In this document: positions 56,728 to 64,000 of the stretch, one piece after another
Position numbering within the stretch: the first letter of the stretch is position 1
Layout: every line of letters starts with the position of its first letter
Assembly (NCBI GenBank): GCA_002103105.1
Contig: DAAY01000005.1
Location: 1-64,000, forward strand
Direction of reading: 5' to 3'
DNA: 64,000 nucleotides
Source: Candidatus Gastranaerophilales bacterium HUM_1
GTDB taxonomy: Bacteria > Cyanobacteriota > Vampirovibrionia > Gastranaerophilales > Gastranaerophilaceae
Position numbers and translations under genes: made by a program
Notes under the pieces: generated by a model
The model's database searches: none
Told to the model about the DNA's origin: nothing
What the model saw: the letters and a program-made list of their open reading frames with translations, nothing else

Positions 56728-56782
56728 TTCAAAAACAACTAAAACCCCTAAATCAAATTTTTTGCTATTGTATTGAAGAGAT

Positions 56783-57877
56783 TTATAATCCTATTTTCGT
56801 ATCAAGTTTGAAATAGTCGATAATGTCATATATTGCTGAAATTTCATCGTAAAAAACTTTTGTTTGTTTCGGATCTTTTAATGAACAAAAAATCCCTTCA
56901 GATAGTTCAAATAAGTTTTTATGAGTTGATAAGGCAAACATTATTTTATCCCCAATGAAAGCACATTTAGCTTTTGTTGTCCCAAATGCTGTATGAAGGT
57001 TTTTAAATCTCTCCATAAAACTCGTTGTAATTAAGTATCGTCCTTCAATTTGATCTTGAGAGTACGCATTATATTTTTTATTGAACTCAGGGTCTTCAAG
57101 TTCCATACTACTCATTTCTTTTTCATTGTCAATTTTTTGACAAAGGACAAGGAGGCTAAAGACAATTAACAAAAATATCCCAATTCCGATTTTAAATGTG
57201 TCTTCTAATAAACATCCAAGAACTATGATTATAACAGAACTGAATATCGTAGCAATTGTTCCAGTTGCATTGTTTCTAATATTTTGATCCCCTTTAGTGG
57301 CAATAATTGTTTTTGAATTTGTTATTTTGTTGGAATCAATTAGAATAATAACCCCATTAAATACTCTATCAACTCTCCTGTTTCTTCCCGAACCAGAAAC
57401 TTGCGTTAAGTTGGTTTCTGATATCTTAAAAGATAGCCCGTTGTATTCTCCTTCAAATGTGTCGTCATTGATTCTTGTGTTGTAAGTGCTAAATAATTCA
57501 CTTTGTCTTAGCATTTCGTTATCAATGAGGTTTTTTTCTGGAATCCAGTTTATATTTCCAAGAGAACAAATCAATTTTTGCAATACTTCTTTTTTTATTT
57601 TGTTTTGTAACCCTCTGGTTATAAATCGATATGAGATTAACATAACAATAGCATATAAGGCTAACCCTACCACTATTAAAGGGAAAAATAAAAGATGATA
57701 AATATAGGTTGCCAAAAAGCATGTTGCAAATATCGCAATAACTGTAAAGATTACAACACGTATTTTTCTTTCTCCTTCGTATTTTTCAATGAGAGGGCTG
57801 ATTTCTTTTTCATAATATCTGTAAAAGTCTAACATTCTCTCATTTTTTATTTGTCTTGATGTTTTGTTCTTAAGCAT
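56783..57877 (-). CDS. DUF3137 membrane protein, 364 aa (second copy)
   Basis: DUF3137 pattern: a pair of N-terminal membrane helices (about residues 42-62 and 64-86), the block SELFSTYNTRINDDTFEGEY, RRVDRVFNGVIILID, a further membrane pair (about 206-246) and the C-terminal RYLITTSFMERFKNLHTAFG. No enzymatic function is known for this family. It follows its paralogue by 5 bases and is about half identical to it by eye, so the pair arose by tandem duplication. LLKN / MLKNKTSRQIKN is the start. Confidence 0.8.
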   Translation of the reverse strand: MLKNKTSRQIKNERMLDFYRYYEKEISPLIEKYEGERKIRVVIFTVIAIFATCFLATYIYHLLFFPLIVVGLALYAIVMLISYRFITRGLQNKIKKEVLQKLICSLGNINWIPEKNLIDNEMLRQSELFSTYNTRINDDTFEGEYNGLSFKISETNLTQVSGSGRNRRVDRVFNGVIILIDSNKITNSKTIIATKGDQNIRNNATGTIATIFSSVIIIVLGCLLEDTFKIGIGIFLLIVFSLLVLCQKIDNEKEMSSMELEDPEFNKKYNAYSQDQIEGRYLITTSFMERFKNLHTAFGTTKAKCAFIGDKIMFALSTHKNLFELSEGIFCSLKDPKQTKVFYDEISAIYDIIDYFKLDTKIGL

Positions 57878-57882
57878 ATTTA

Positions 57883-58971
57883 TTATAATCCTGTTTTTTC
57901 GTCTAGTTTAAAATAATCAATTATATCGTAAATTGCGGTTGTTTCTTCGTAAAAAGATTTTACCCGTTTCGGGTGTTTCAAAGAGTGAAATAATCCACCT
58001 GATAATTCAAAAAAATCTTTATTGGTATGTAGGGCAAACATAATTTTGTTATCAAAAAATGCACATTTTATATTTTTTGTCCCAAATGCTGTTTGTAGGT
58101 TTTTAAATCTATCCATAAATCCTGTTGTAATTAAGTATCTTCCCTCTATTTGGTCTTCAGTTGTAACAATATATTTTTTATTAAAATCCGAGTCTTCAAG
58201 TTTCATACTCATCATTTGATTCTTAGGGAATATAAATAATATTATAACAAGTGGAAGAACTATTCCAACTACTAATGCAGTTATATTATTTGAATGAATG
58301 CCATTCCCAATTGAAAGTATTGAAAACCAAAGAATCAATACTGAAAGACTTATTTTTTTGATTATTTTTTGGATAGCTTTTACCTTAGTTTCGATAATAG
58401 TATGAGCTTTAGTTTCTTTATTTGAGTCAATTAAAATAATAATTCCATTAAATACGGTTGAAACCGTACGCTTATCTCCAGAACCTGACTCATAAGATAA
58501 GTTAGTTTCTGAAACTTTGAATTCTATTCCGTTATATTTCCCTTCAAAAGTATCATCGTTTGATCTTATATTATAATCTCCAAATAGTTTACTTTTTTCA
58601 AGGATTGTATCGCTGATAATTGTATTACCTGTGTTCCAGTGAATTTCTCCTATGGTTTGAATAATTTTTGGAATAAATGTTTGTTTGATTTTATTTTTCA
58701 ATTTAAAATTTAGTTTATTATAAATGATGCATATAACACAAAAGTCGAATAGCCCCATACTTATTATAGTTCCAAGTGAGAAGTCTAAAAGAGTAATCCT
58801 CTCGAATAATACCGTCGAAAGTATTGCTAGAATTGTAAATAATATTGCATATATGATTCTAGTTTTTTCATATTTCCCAATATAAGGAGTTATTTCTTTT
58901 TCGTACCTTTTGTAGAAATTCAAAAATTTTTCATTTTTGTATTTATTTAGGTTATCTGTATTCTTAATCAT
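57883..58971 (-). CDS. DUF3137 membrane protein, 362 aa (first copy)
   Basis: Same layout as its neighbour: two N-terminal helices (about 41-58 and 66-84), SKLFGDYNIRSNDDTFEGKY, STVFNGIIILIDSNKE, a helix pair (about 204-250) and GRYLITTGFMDRFKNLQTAFG. It is the promoter-proximal copy. The end-to-start distance to the second copy is 5 bases. The membrane position is predicted; partners and role are unknown. Confidence 0.8.
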   Translation of the reverse strand: MIKNTDNLNKYKNEKFLNFYKRYEKEITPYIGKYEKTRIIYAILFTILAILSTVLFERITLLDFSLGTIISMGLFDFCVICIIYNKLNFKLKNKIKQTFIPKIIQTIGEIHWNTGNTIISDTILEKSKLFGDYNIRSNDDTFEGKYNGIEFKVSETNLSYESGSGDKRTVSTVFNGIIILIDSNKETKAHTIIETKVKAIQKIIKKISLSVLILWFSILSIGNGIHSNNITALVVGIVLPLVIILFIFPKNQMMSMKLEDSDFNKKYIVTTEDQIEGRYLITTGFMDRFKNLQTAFGTKNIKCAFFDNKIMFALHTNKDFFELSGGLFHSLKHPKRVKSFYEETTAIYDIIDYFKLDEKTGL

Positions 58972-59001
58972 GATTCTAATTATAACAAATTTTTACAAGA
59001 G

Positions 59002-59029
59002 TTTCAATTCTTTGTTTTTGGAGTATAAT
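59002..59029 (+). promoter_or_regulatory. Candidate pnp promoter
   Basis: -35 TTTCAA (59002-59007), 16-base spacer, -10 TATAAT (59024-59029). The leader to ATG 59097 is about 60 bases and contains AAGAAAAGG as ribosome site. Confidence 0.55.
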
Positions 59030-59096
59030 TATTTTTGTAAATGGAAGTGTATAACTTAAAGGCGTTAGATAGAACGCAGAAAGAAAAGGTAAATTT

Positions 59097-61238
59097 ATGA
59101 AACCTGAAACAAAAAGCTTTCAATTAGAAATCGGTGGTAAAACCGTAACTATTGAAACTGGAAAGTATGCACAATCAACTAATGGTTCTGTTACAGTAAG
59201 ATGCGGTGATACAATGTTATTTGTTCATTGCGTTGTTTCAAAAGAACCACGTGTTGGGATAGATTTCTTCCCATTGTTGATTGATTATGAAGAAAGAATG
59301 TCTTCAATTGGTCGTATTCCTGGCGGATACAATCGTTCAGAAGGAAAAGCAAGTGATAAAGCTATCCTTGTTTCAAGATTGATTGATAGACCAATCAGAC
59401 CTTTATTCCCTAAAGGATATAGAAATGATATTCAAATCGTAGCTCAATTGTTTAGTTATGACCAAGAAAATCAACCTGATACATTGGCAATGTTAGGTGC
59501 TTCTTGTGCCTTGATGTTGTCAGGAGCTCCATTTGAAGGACCTATCGGTGCTGTTAGAGTTTCTCGTGATGGCGAAGGTAATTTAATTGCTAACCCTACT
59601 CACCAACAAGCTAAAGCATCAGACCTAGACATTGTTGTTGCTGGTACTCATGATTCAGTAATTATGGTTGAAGCTGGATGTAAATTCGTTTCAGAAGATG
59701 ACATTATGGCAGCAGTTGAATTTGCTCAAGGCGAAATCAAAAAACAATGTGAAGCTCAAGTTGAATTTGCTAAAGCTTGTGGTGTTGAAAAACAAGAATT
59801 CGTTAATCCATATGATACAACAGGTATCAAAAAGATTATTGAAGAAACAGCTCACGATATGATTTTTGATGCTTATCACAACTTTGATAGAGCATATAGA
59901 CAAACTAAATTGGAAGAAGCTAAGAAATTAGTTAAAGAAAAAATTGATGCTCTTCCTGATGATGATTATATTAAACAAATTATTGAAGAAACTGGAATCG
60001 ATTTTGTTGCTGAAGAATTTAAAAATGCAGAAAAACATATTATGCGTACAATGATTCTTGACGAAGGCGTTAGAGCTGATGGAAGAAAACCAACCGAAGT
60101 AAGACCTATTTGGTGTGAAGTTGGTGTTATTCCTAGAGCTCATGGTTCTGCGGTATTTACAAGAGGTCAAACTCAAGTATTATCAGTTGCAACATTAGCT
60201 GGTCCTGCTATGAAGCAAGAACTAGATGGTGTTGATCCAGAAACTGAAAAAACTTATATGCACAAATATATTTTCCCAGGATTCTCTGTTGGTGAAGTAA
60301 AACCTTTGAGAGGCCCAGGAAGAAGAGAAGTTGGACATGGTCACTTGGCTGAAAGAGCTAATATCCCAGCTTTACCTTCTCAAGAAGAATTTGGTTACAC
60401 TATCAGAGTAACTTCTGATGTATTGGAATCTAATGGTTCAACTTCAATGGCTTCAACTTGTGGTTCATCAATGGCATTGATGAATGCAGGTGTTCCAGTT
60501 AAGTGCATGATTGGTGGTGTTGCAATGGGTATGATTACTGAAGAAGGAAAAGAACCTGTTGTATTAACTGATATTCAAGGTATTGAAGATTTCTTGGGTG
60601 ATATGGACTTTAAAGTTACTGGTAATGATACTGGAATTACAGCTCTTCAAATGGATATGAAGGCTAAAGGTATTGCTAATGATACTTTGAGAAGAGCATT
60701 AGCTCAAGCTAAAGAAGGTAGATTGCATATCTTAGGTAAAATGAGAGAAGCAATTACTGAACCTGGACCAATGTCACCATTTGCTCCAAGTATCAGCACT
60801 ATGACTATTCCAACTGAAGATATTGGAACAGTTATCGGACCTGGCGGAAAACAAATTCGTGCAATTATTGATGCTTCAGGTGCTGAAATTGATATTCAAG
60901 ATTCAGGTGTTGTTACTATTACTTCTAATGACCAAGAAGGTGCTAAAATCGCTATGAAGATGATTAGAGATTTAACTTTCAAACCAGAAGTAGGAATGGT
61001 TATCAAAGGTAAAGTTGTAAGAATTATTCCTATCGGTGCATTCGTTGAATTAGGCGGTGGCAAAGATGGTATGGTTCACATTTCTCAAGTTTGCAACGAA
61101 AGAATTGAATCAATTGAACCTCATTTGACTATTGGTCAAGAAGTTATCGTAAAAGTTATTAAAATTGATGAAAAAGGTCGTGTAAACCTTACAATCAAAG
61201 GTGTAACTGAAGAAGATAAAGCTAAAGTTATTCAATAG
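59097..61238 (+). CDS. pnp: Polynucleotide phosphorylase, 713 aa
   Basis: 3'-5' exoribonuclease and degradosome component that degrades RNA with phosphate. Order: RNase PH 1 (1-~210), a helical linker (~240-320), RNase PH 2 (~320-545), KH domain (IGPGGKQIRAIIDASGA, ~575-635) and S1 domain (~640-710, GMVHISQV). The GRSEGKASDKAIL-type and RGPGRREVGHGHLAERA active-site blocks are intact. Length is normal. The strong terminator 61256-61292 follows. Confidence 0.97.
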   Translation: MKPETKSFQLEIGGKTVTIETGKYAQSTNGSVTVRCGDTMLFVHCVVSKEPRVGIDFFPLLIDYEERMSSIGRIPGGYNRSEGKASDKAILVSRLIDRPIRPLFPKGYRNDIQIVAQLFSYDQENQPDTLAMLGASCALMLSGAPFEGPIGAVRVSRDGEGNLIANPTHQQAKASDLDIVVAGTHDSVIMVEAGCKFVSEDDIMAAVEFAQGEIKKQCEAQVEFAKACGVEKQEFVNPYDTTGIKKIIEETAHDMIFDAYHNFDRAYRQTKLEEAKKLVKEKIDALPDDDYIKQIIEETGIDFVAEEFKNAEKHIMRTMILDEGVRADGRKPTEVRPIWCEVGVIPRAHGSAVFTRGQTQVLSVATLAGPAMKQELDGVDPETEKTYMHKYIFPGFSVGEVKPLRGPGRREVGHGHLAERANIPALPSQEEFGYTIRVTSDVLESNGSTSMASTCGSSMALMNAGVPVKCMIGGVAMGMITEEGKEPVVLTDIQGIEDFLGDMDFKVTGNDTGITALQMDMKAKGIANDTLRRALAQAKEGRLHILGKMREAITEPGPMSPFAPSISTMTIPTEDIGTVIGPGGKQIRAIIDASGAEIDIQDSGVVTITSNDQEGAKIAMKMIRDLTFKPEVGMVIKGKVVRIIPIGAFVELGGGKDGMVHISQVCNERIESIEPHLTIGQEVIVKVIKIDEKGRVNLTIKGVTEEDKAKVIQ

Positions 61239-61255
61239 TAATTTTTATAAAAAAG

Positions 61256-61292
61256 AAAAATCCCTTTTGAAATATTTCAAGAGGGATTTTTT
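61256..61292 (+). terminator. Rho-independent terminator of pnp
   Basis: AAAAATCCCTTTTGAAA (61256-61272) pairs with TTTCAAGAGGGATTTTT (61275-61291) with one G-T pair, followed by more T. It can also end the leftward 782-aa gene. Confidence 0.85.
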
Positions 61293-61302
61293 TTATCAAG
61301 TT

Positions 61303-63651
61303 TTAGTGTTTGTTCAAGGTTGGAAGAGTAACTGTTTCGCAAAAATATCCTGTTTTGATTTTGTCATTGGAAGCATTGTAAAATTCTCTTCCTGCTGGAG
61401 GTAAAGTTTCTTCCATTCTTCTAATCAGATCTTTGTCAAATGAATCCATAAGTAGAGCATATTTCTCTACTATTTCTTTATTTACAAGAAATGGCAAGTA
61501 TTGCTGATTGAATACACATTCATCTATTATGCCATTCATAAAAGATGTGAATTGGTTAAATTTATCGTTTTTGTTTGATTTTTTATTTAAAATTATTTTT
61601 GTTGAATCTGGAATTACTTCATTTATAAAGTCTTTGATTTTTTTTCGTTGGTTTTTGTTAAGTTTTGAAATGTCTTTGAACATCAAAAGAACTGCATTTG
61701 TTCGAGGGTCAACATTTTTGTCGTTTTCGTATTTGTCAATTTCACTCATGAATGCAAGTGTTACGAGATTTCGTTCTCTATCAGTCATCGGAGCTAGAAG
61801 TTTTGAATATAAGGTATTAAACTCTTGTTTGTGAGTTGAAATAAATTTTTGAAATTCTTTATCTTCCTCATTGATTTCATTTGAGTCTGCGGAAATATTT
61901 ACGTTTTTAAGTTGTTGGTTGTCGTACGTGATTGCGAGTTCCCTTATTGCACAATTTGTTGTCTGCACTTCTTTTTCATATTCCATAAAAAATCGAGAGT
62001 TAAGGTCGTCAATGTAGTCTGGTGAGCCATCAGTTCTCCAGATTTTTTGAATATCCTTGACCGTACAATCTTTTGGAAGATTTGCAACTTGTATTTTGAA
62101 TGCAAGATCGGCATTGTCATTCATAAATTTACAATATTCTTTTAAAAGAGGACTTGGGAGAATAATTCCTTCTTTTTTTATTCGTTCTTCAAATTTTTCA
62201 TTAATATCGTTTATAGAAAGTTTGTTTTCATCAAATTCTGCTTCTTCTGTTGTTGGGGTAATTTCATCTGTTAGATAGTTAGCTTCATCTGTGTTTTGTA
62301 GGTTGTTTTCTTTTTCAATGTTTCCATATTTCTTTTCAAAATAATTATCCCATTTGACTTGTTCTTCATCGTGTTTTGCATATCTTGCTTCTCTATTTGG
62401 GTATATTGTTTGGGTGTAGTCTAAAAGCTCCTTGTATTCTTGTGAAACATGATCAACAACTTTTTGATTTTTAGACTCTGGGGTGATTTCTTTTAAATCT
62501 GAATTTATTGCAATAAAACCCCCTTCACCATAAATATCTTCGAACATATCGATAGTATCAATGATTGCGTGTGAGAAAATGTTTTTCATCATTGGGTTTT
62601 TATTCCAATAACGTTGGAGCATAATATCTTCGTTTCCAATTTTTCCGTTACGACGTTCTGCATCAATAAAAGATTTCAAATCTTCTGAAAGATGTGCTCT
62701 ATCTGTTGCAACTGTCATAATTGGGCTTAAATATTTGACGATAAATGATGCTTCTGGGTCATCTTTGGCAAATCTTTTTCTGATTTTTTTCTCAACATCC
62801 GTGCTTGTCATTGTTGAGGATTTTAAATCATCAGTTAGTTGTTTCTTTTTATATGTTGGGAGTAAATATTTTCTAGTTGCTCTTTTTCTTTCAATAGGTG
62901 TATTGCTTTCTGTTTCTTTAGTTTCTTCTTTTTTAGGCAAACGAGCTGCTGGATTTACTGAATTTTTAGGTAAAGTAACAAAGAATTTCTTATATTCTTC
63001 TCTTGTTGCAATGAAAGAGTTCCAGAAACTTTGTTTTGGGAATTTGATACCATAAGCTGTTGTGTCATCGTTTGATAATGGTTTTGAGATTATTCCTCTA
63101 TATTCCTCGTTCATGTCTTTTTCATAAAAATCTTTGTTTATTTCTTTTAGGGTTTTCCCTTCAAGATAAATCTTTTTTAGTAAATACATCCCAAAATTAT
63201 TATTCCCGTCTTTTAATAGTGGGGTATCGCTCATCTCTTTTGCCATTTTTATTTCGGCAAGAATGCTTGTTTTGTTCTTCATTTTGTTTTCGTGAAGGTT
63301 GCTAAATAACTCTTCGTCGGGATAAATATTTTTTACATCTTCAAAATTGTCCGCCAATTCTATGTACTTAAATACTTCTCTCATCATTTGTTCTGGAGGA
63401 ATATGTTGTCTTTCTTCGTAGTCAAAGTCTAAATATTCCTTCATTGATGATGGCATATTATTTCGGTTGAAGTCTTGAGCATAAAAGTTTTCTGGGGTTC
63501 TACCAGTAAACATTATATTAAAATCTTTATAAGCATGAATATTTTTATATGTGATTTGAGAATTTGTTGTGTGATTTTTATCTTGTCGTATTTTGTTGTT
63601 GTTTTGTGTGTTATTAAAGCTAATAATCTTGGGTGTAATTGTTAAGTTCAT
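61303..63651 (-). CDS. Hypothetical protein, 782 aa
   Basis: I do not recognise a function. The N-terminus (MNLTITPKIISFNN, then IMFTGRTPENFYAQDF) is of the short type common in hypothetical proteins of this lineage. The rest is charged, mostly helical, without membrane segments or enzyme motifs. A KKEETKETE linker lies near residues 260-280. ATG 63651 is chosen because GTAAAGGAT is 7 bases upstream; the frame from 63696 adds 15 residues without a ribosome site. It is followed leftward by the pnp terminator, and its own promoter must lie within 63652-63782. Confidence 0.78.
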   Translation of the reverse strand: MNLTITPKIISFNNTQNNNKIRQDKNHTTNSQITYKNIHAYKDFNIMFTGRTPENFYAQDFNRNNMPSSMKEYLDFDYEERQHIPPEQMMREVFKYIELADNFEDVKNIYPDEELFSNLHENKMKNKTSILAEIKMAKEMSDTPLLKDGNNNFGMYLLKKIYLEGKTLKEINKDFYEKDMNEEYRGIISKPLSNDDTTAYGIKFPKQSFWNSFIATREEYKKFFVTLPKNSVNPAARLPKKEETKETESNTPIERKRATRKYLLPTYKKKQLTDDLKSSTMTSTDVEKKIRKRFAKDDPEASFIVKYLSPIMTVATDRAHLSEDLKSFIDAERRNGKIGNEDIMLQRYWNKNPMMKNIFSHAIIDTIDMFEDIYGEGGFIAINSDLKEITPESKNQKVVDHVSQEYKELLDYTQTIYPNREARYAKHDEEQVKWDNYFEKKYGNIEKENNLQNTDEANYLTDEITPTTEEAEFDENKLSINDINEKFEERIKKEGIILPSPLLKEYCKFMNDNADLAFKIQVANLPKDCTVKDIQKIWRTDGSPDYIDDLNSRFFMEYEKEVQTTNCAIRELAITYDNQQLKNVNISADSNEINEEDKEFQKFISTHKQEFNTLYSKLLAPMTDRERNLVTLAFMSEIDKYENDKNVDPRTNAVLLMFKDISKLNKNQRKKIKDFINEVIPDSTKIILNKKSNKNDKFNQFTSFMNGIIDECVFNQQYLPFLVNKEIVEKYALLMDSFDKDLIRRMEETLPPAGREFYNASNDKIKTGYFCETVTLPTLNKH

Positions 63652-63782
63652 GAATATATCCTTTACTCTTTTGTTATAGTAGTAAGGATTGAACAAAATT
63701 TTTTTTGCTTATTTAACTCTTTTTTATATCCTTTCATTGTGTTAAAATATAGTCAATCGGAACACATGAAATGGAGAGTTAA

Positions 63783-64000
63783 TAATGGCTGATATAGTTA
63801 CTATTGGAAGTGCGACAATGGATGTATTTGTTGAATGTGACGATGCAAATATTGTTTCTGTTCGCTCACTAAAGAAAAAATCCGAATTTATGAGTTATTC
63901 ATATGGTGCAAAGATTGAAATTACTGATTTCGCATCTCAAGTAGGAGGGGGCGGAGTTAATACTGCGACAAACTTTGCTAATCTTGGACTTTCAACTGCT
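63783..64000 (+). CDS. PfkB-family carbohydrate kinase, N-terminal part (cut by the window end)
   Basis: The visible 72 codons start MADIVTIGSATMDVF and contain the substrate-binding glycine motif VGGGGVNTATNFANLG, typical of ribokinase/fructokinase-type sugar kinases of the PfkB family. The catalytic C-terminal motif is outside the window. GGAGAG lies 5 bases before the ATG. The sugar substrate cannot be told. Confidence 0.85.

Overview
The window is AT-rich DNA from a Gram-negative-type bacterium. Evidence for an LPS outer membrane is a Kdo transferase (waaA) and several proteins with Sec signal peptides. Glycogen genes (glgC, malQ), a tmRNA tag beginning ANNV (cyanobacterial tags usually begin ANNIV), and several hypothetical proteins with N-termini of the type 'INFRAKF' or 'FTGRTPENF' suggest a gut member of the non-photosynthetic cyanobacterial sister group (Vampirovibrionia / Gastranaerophilales, 'Melainabacteria'). 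This placement is from memory of such proteins, not from a search.

Layout. 1-700: tmRNA (ssrA) with promoter and terminator. 700-5600: three leftward genes for exported proteins of unknown function, the last with an internal duplication. 5667-12180: a mobile-element module containing a gene with an in-frame stop, an XRE regulator behind a palindromic operator candidate, a large serine recombinase with its DUF2924 partner, a zinc-ribbon protein, a ParB-methyltransferase fusion, a DUF5681 protein and a decayed right edge. 12026-18616: an accessory, probably defence-type island. It holds a PPP-type phosphatase, a remnant of a SIR2-like gene, a metallo-beta-lactamase-fold protein with a C-terminal region resembling the AGS-C nucleotide-sensor domain, and membrane, HNH and coiled-coil/TM proteins. 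I consider this the best candidate for an undescribed system.

19026-30051: a LysM protein and a 2945-residue protein that look like one ~3670-residue protein split by one extra base in a C4/G4 run. The large part has two GHKL-ATPase-like modules and two HExxH motifs. 30230-32791: rmlA, galE and a degenerate tyrosine recombinase. 33012-42972: housekeeping genes (M16 peptidase, family-4 uracil-DNA glycosylase, proS, TPR protein, mtnP, two YggT-like proteins, trkA, trkH). 43057-48048: thrS without a TGS domain, a YhiN-type flavoprotein, folK and waaA.

48140-56093: a lineage-type gene broken by an in-frame TAA, glgC, two membrane proteins, a sigma/anti-sigma pair, a TPR/NHL protein, malQ and tRNA-Lys(CUU). 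56155-64000: a GNAT protein, two tandem DUF3137 membrane proteins, pnp, a large hypothetical protein, and the start of a PfkB-family sugar kinase cut by the window edge.

The window therefore alternates core genes with one recent insertion zone (about 5.6-19 kb). Three intact-looking genes are broken by a single change each (TAA at 6004-6006, TAA at 48206-48208, and the indel at 27851-27854). These may be real mutations or assembly errors.
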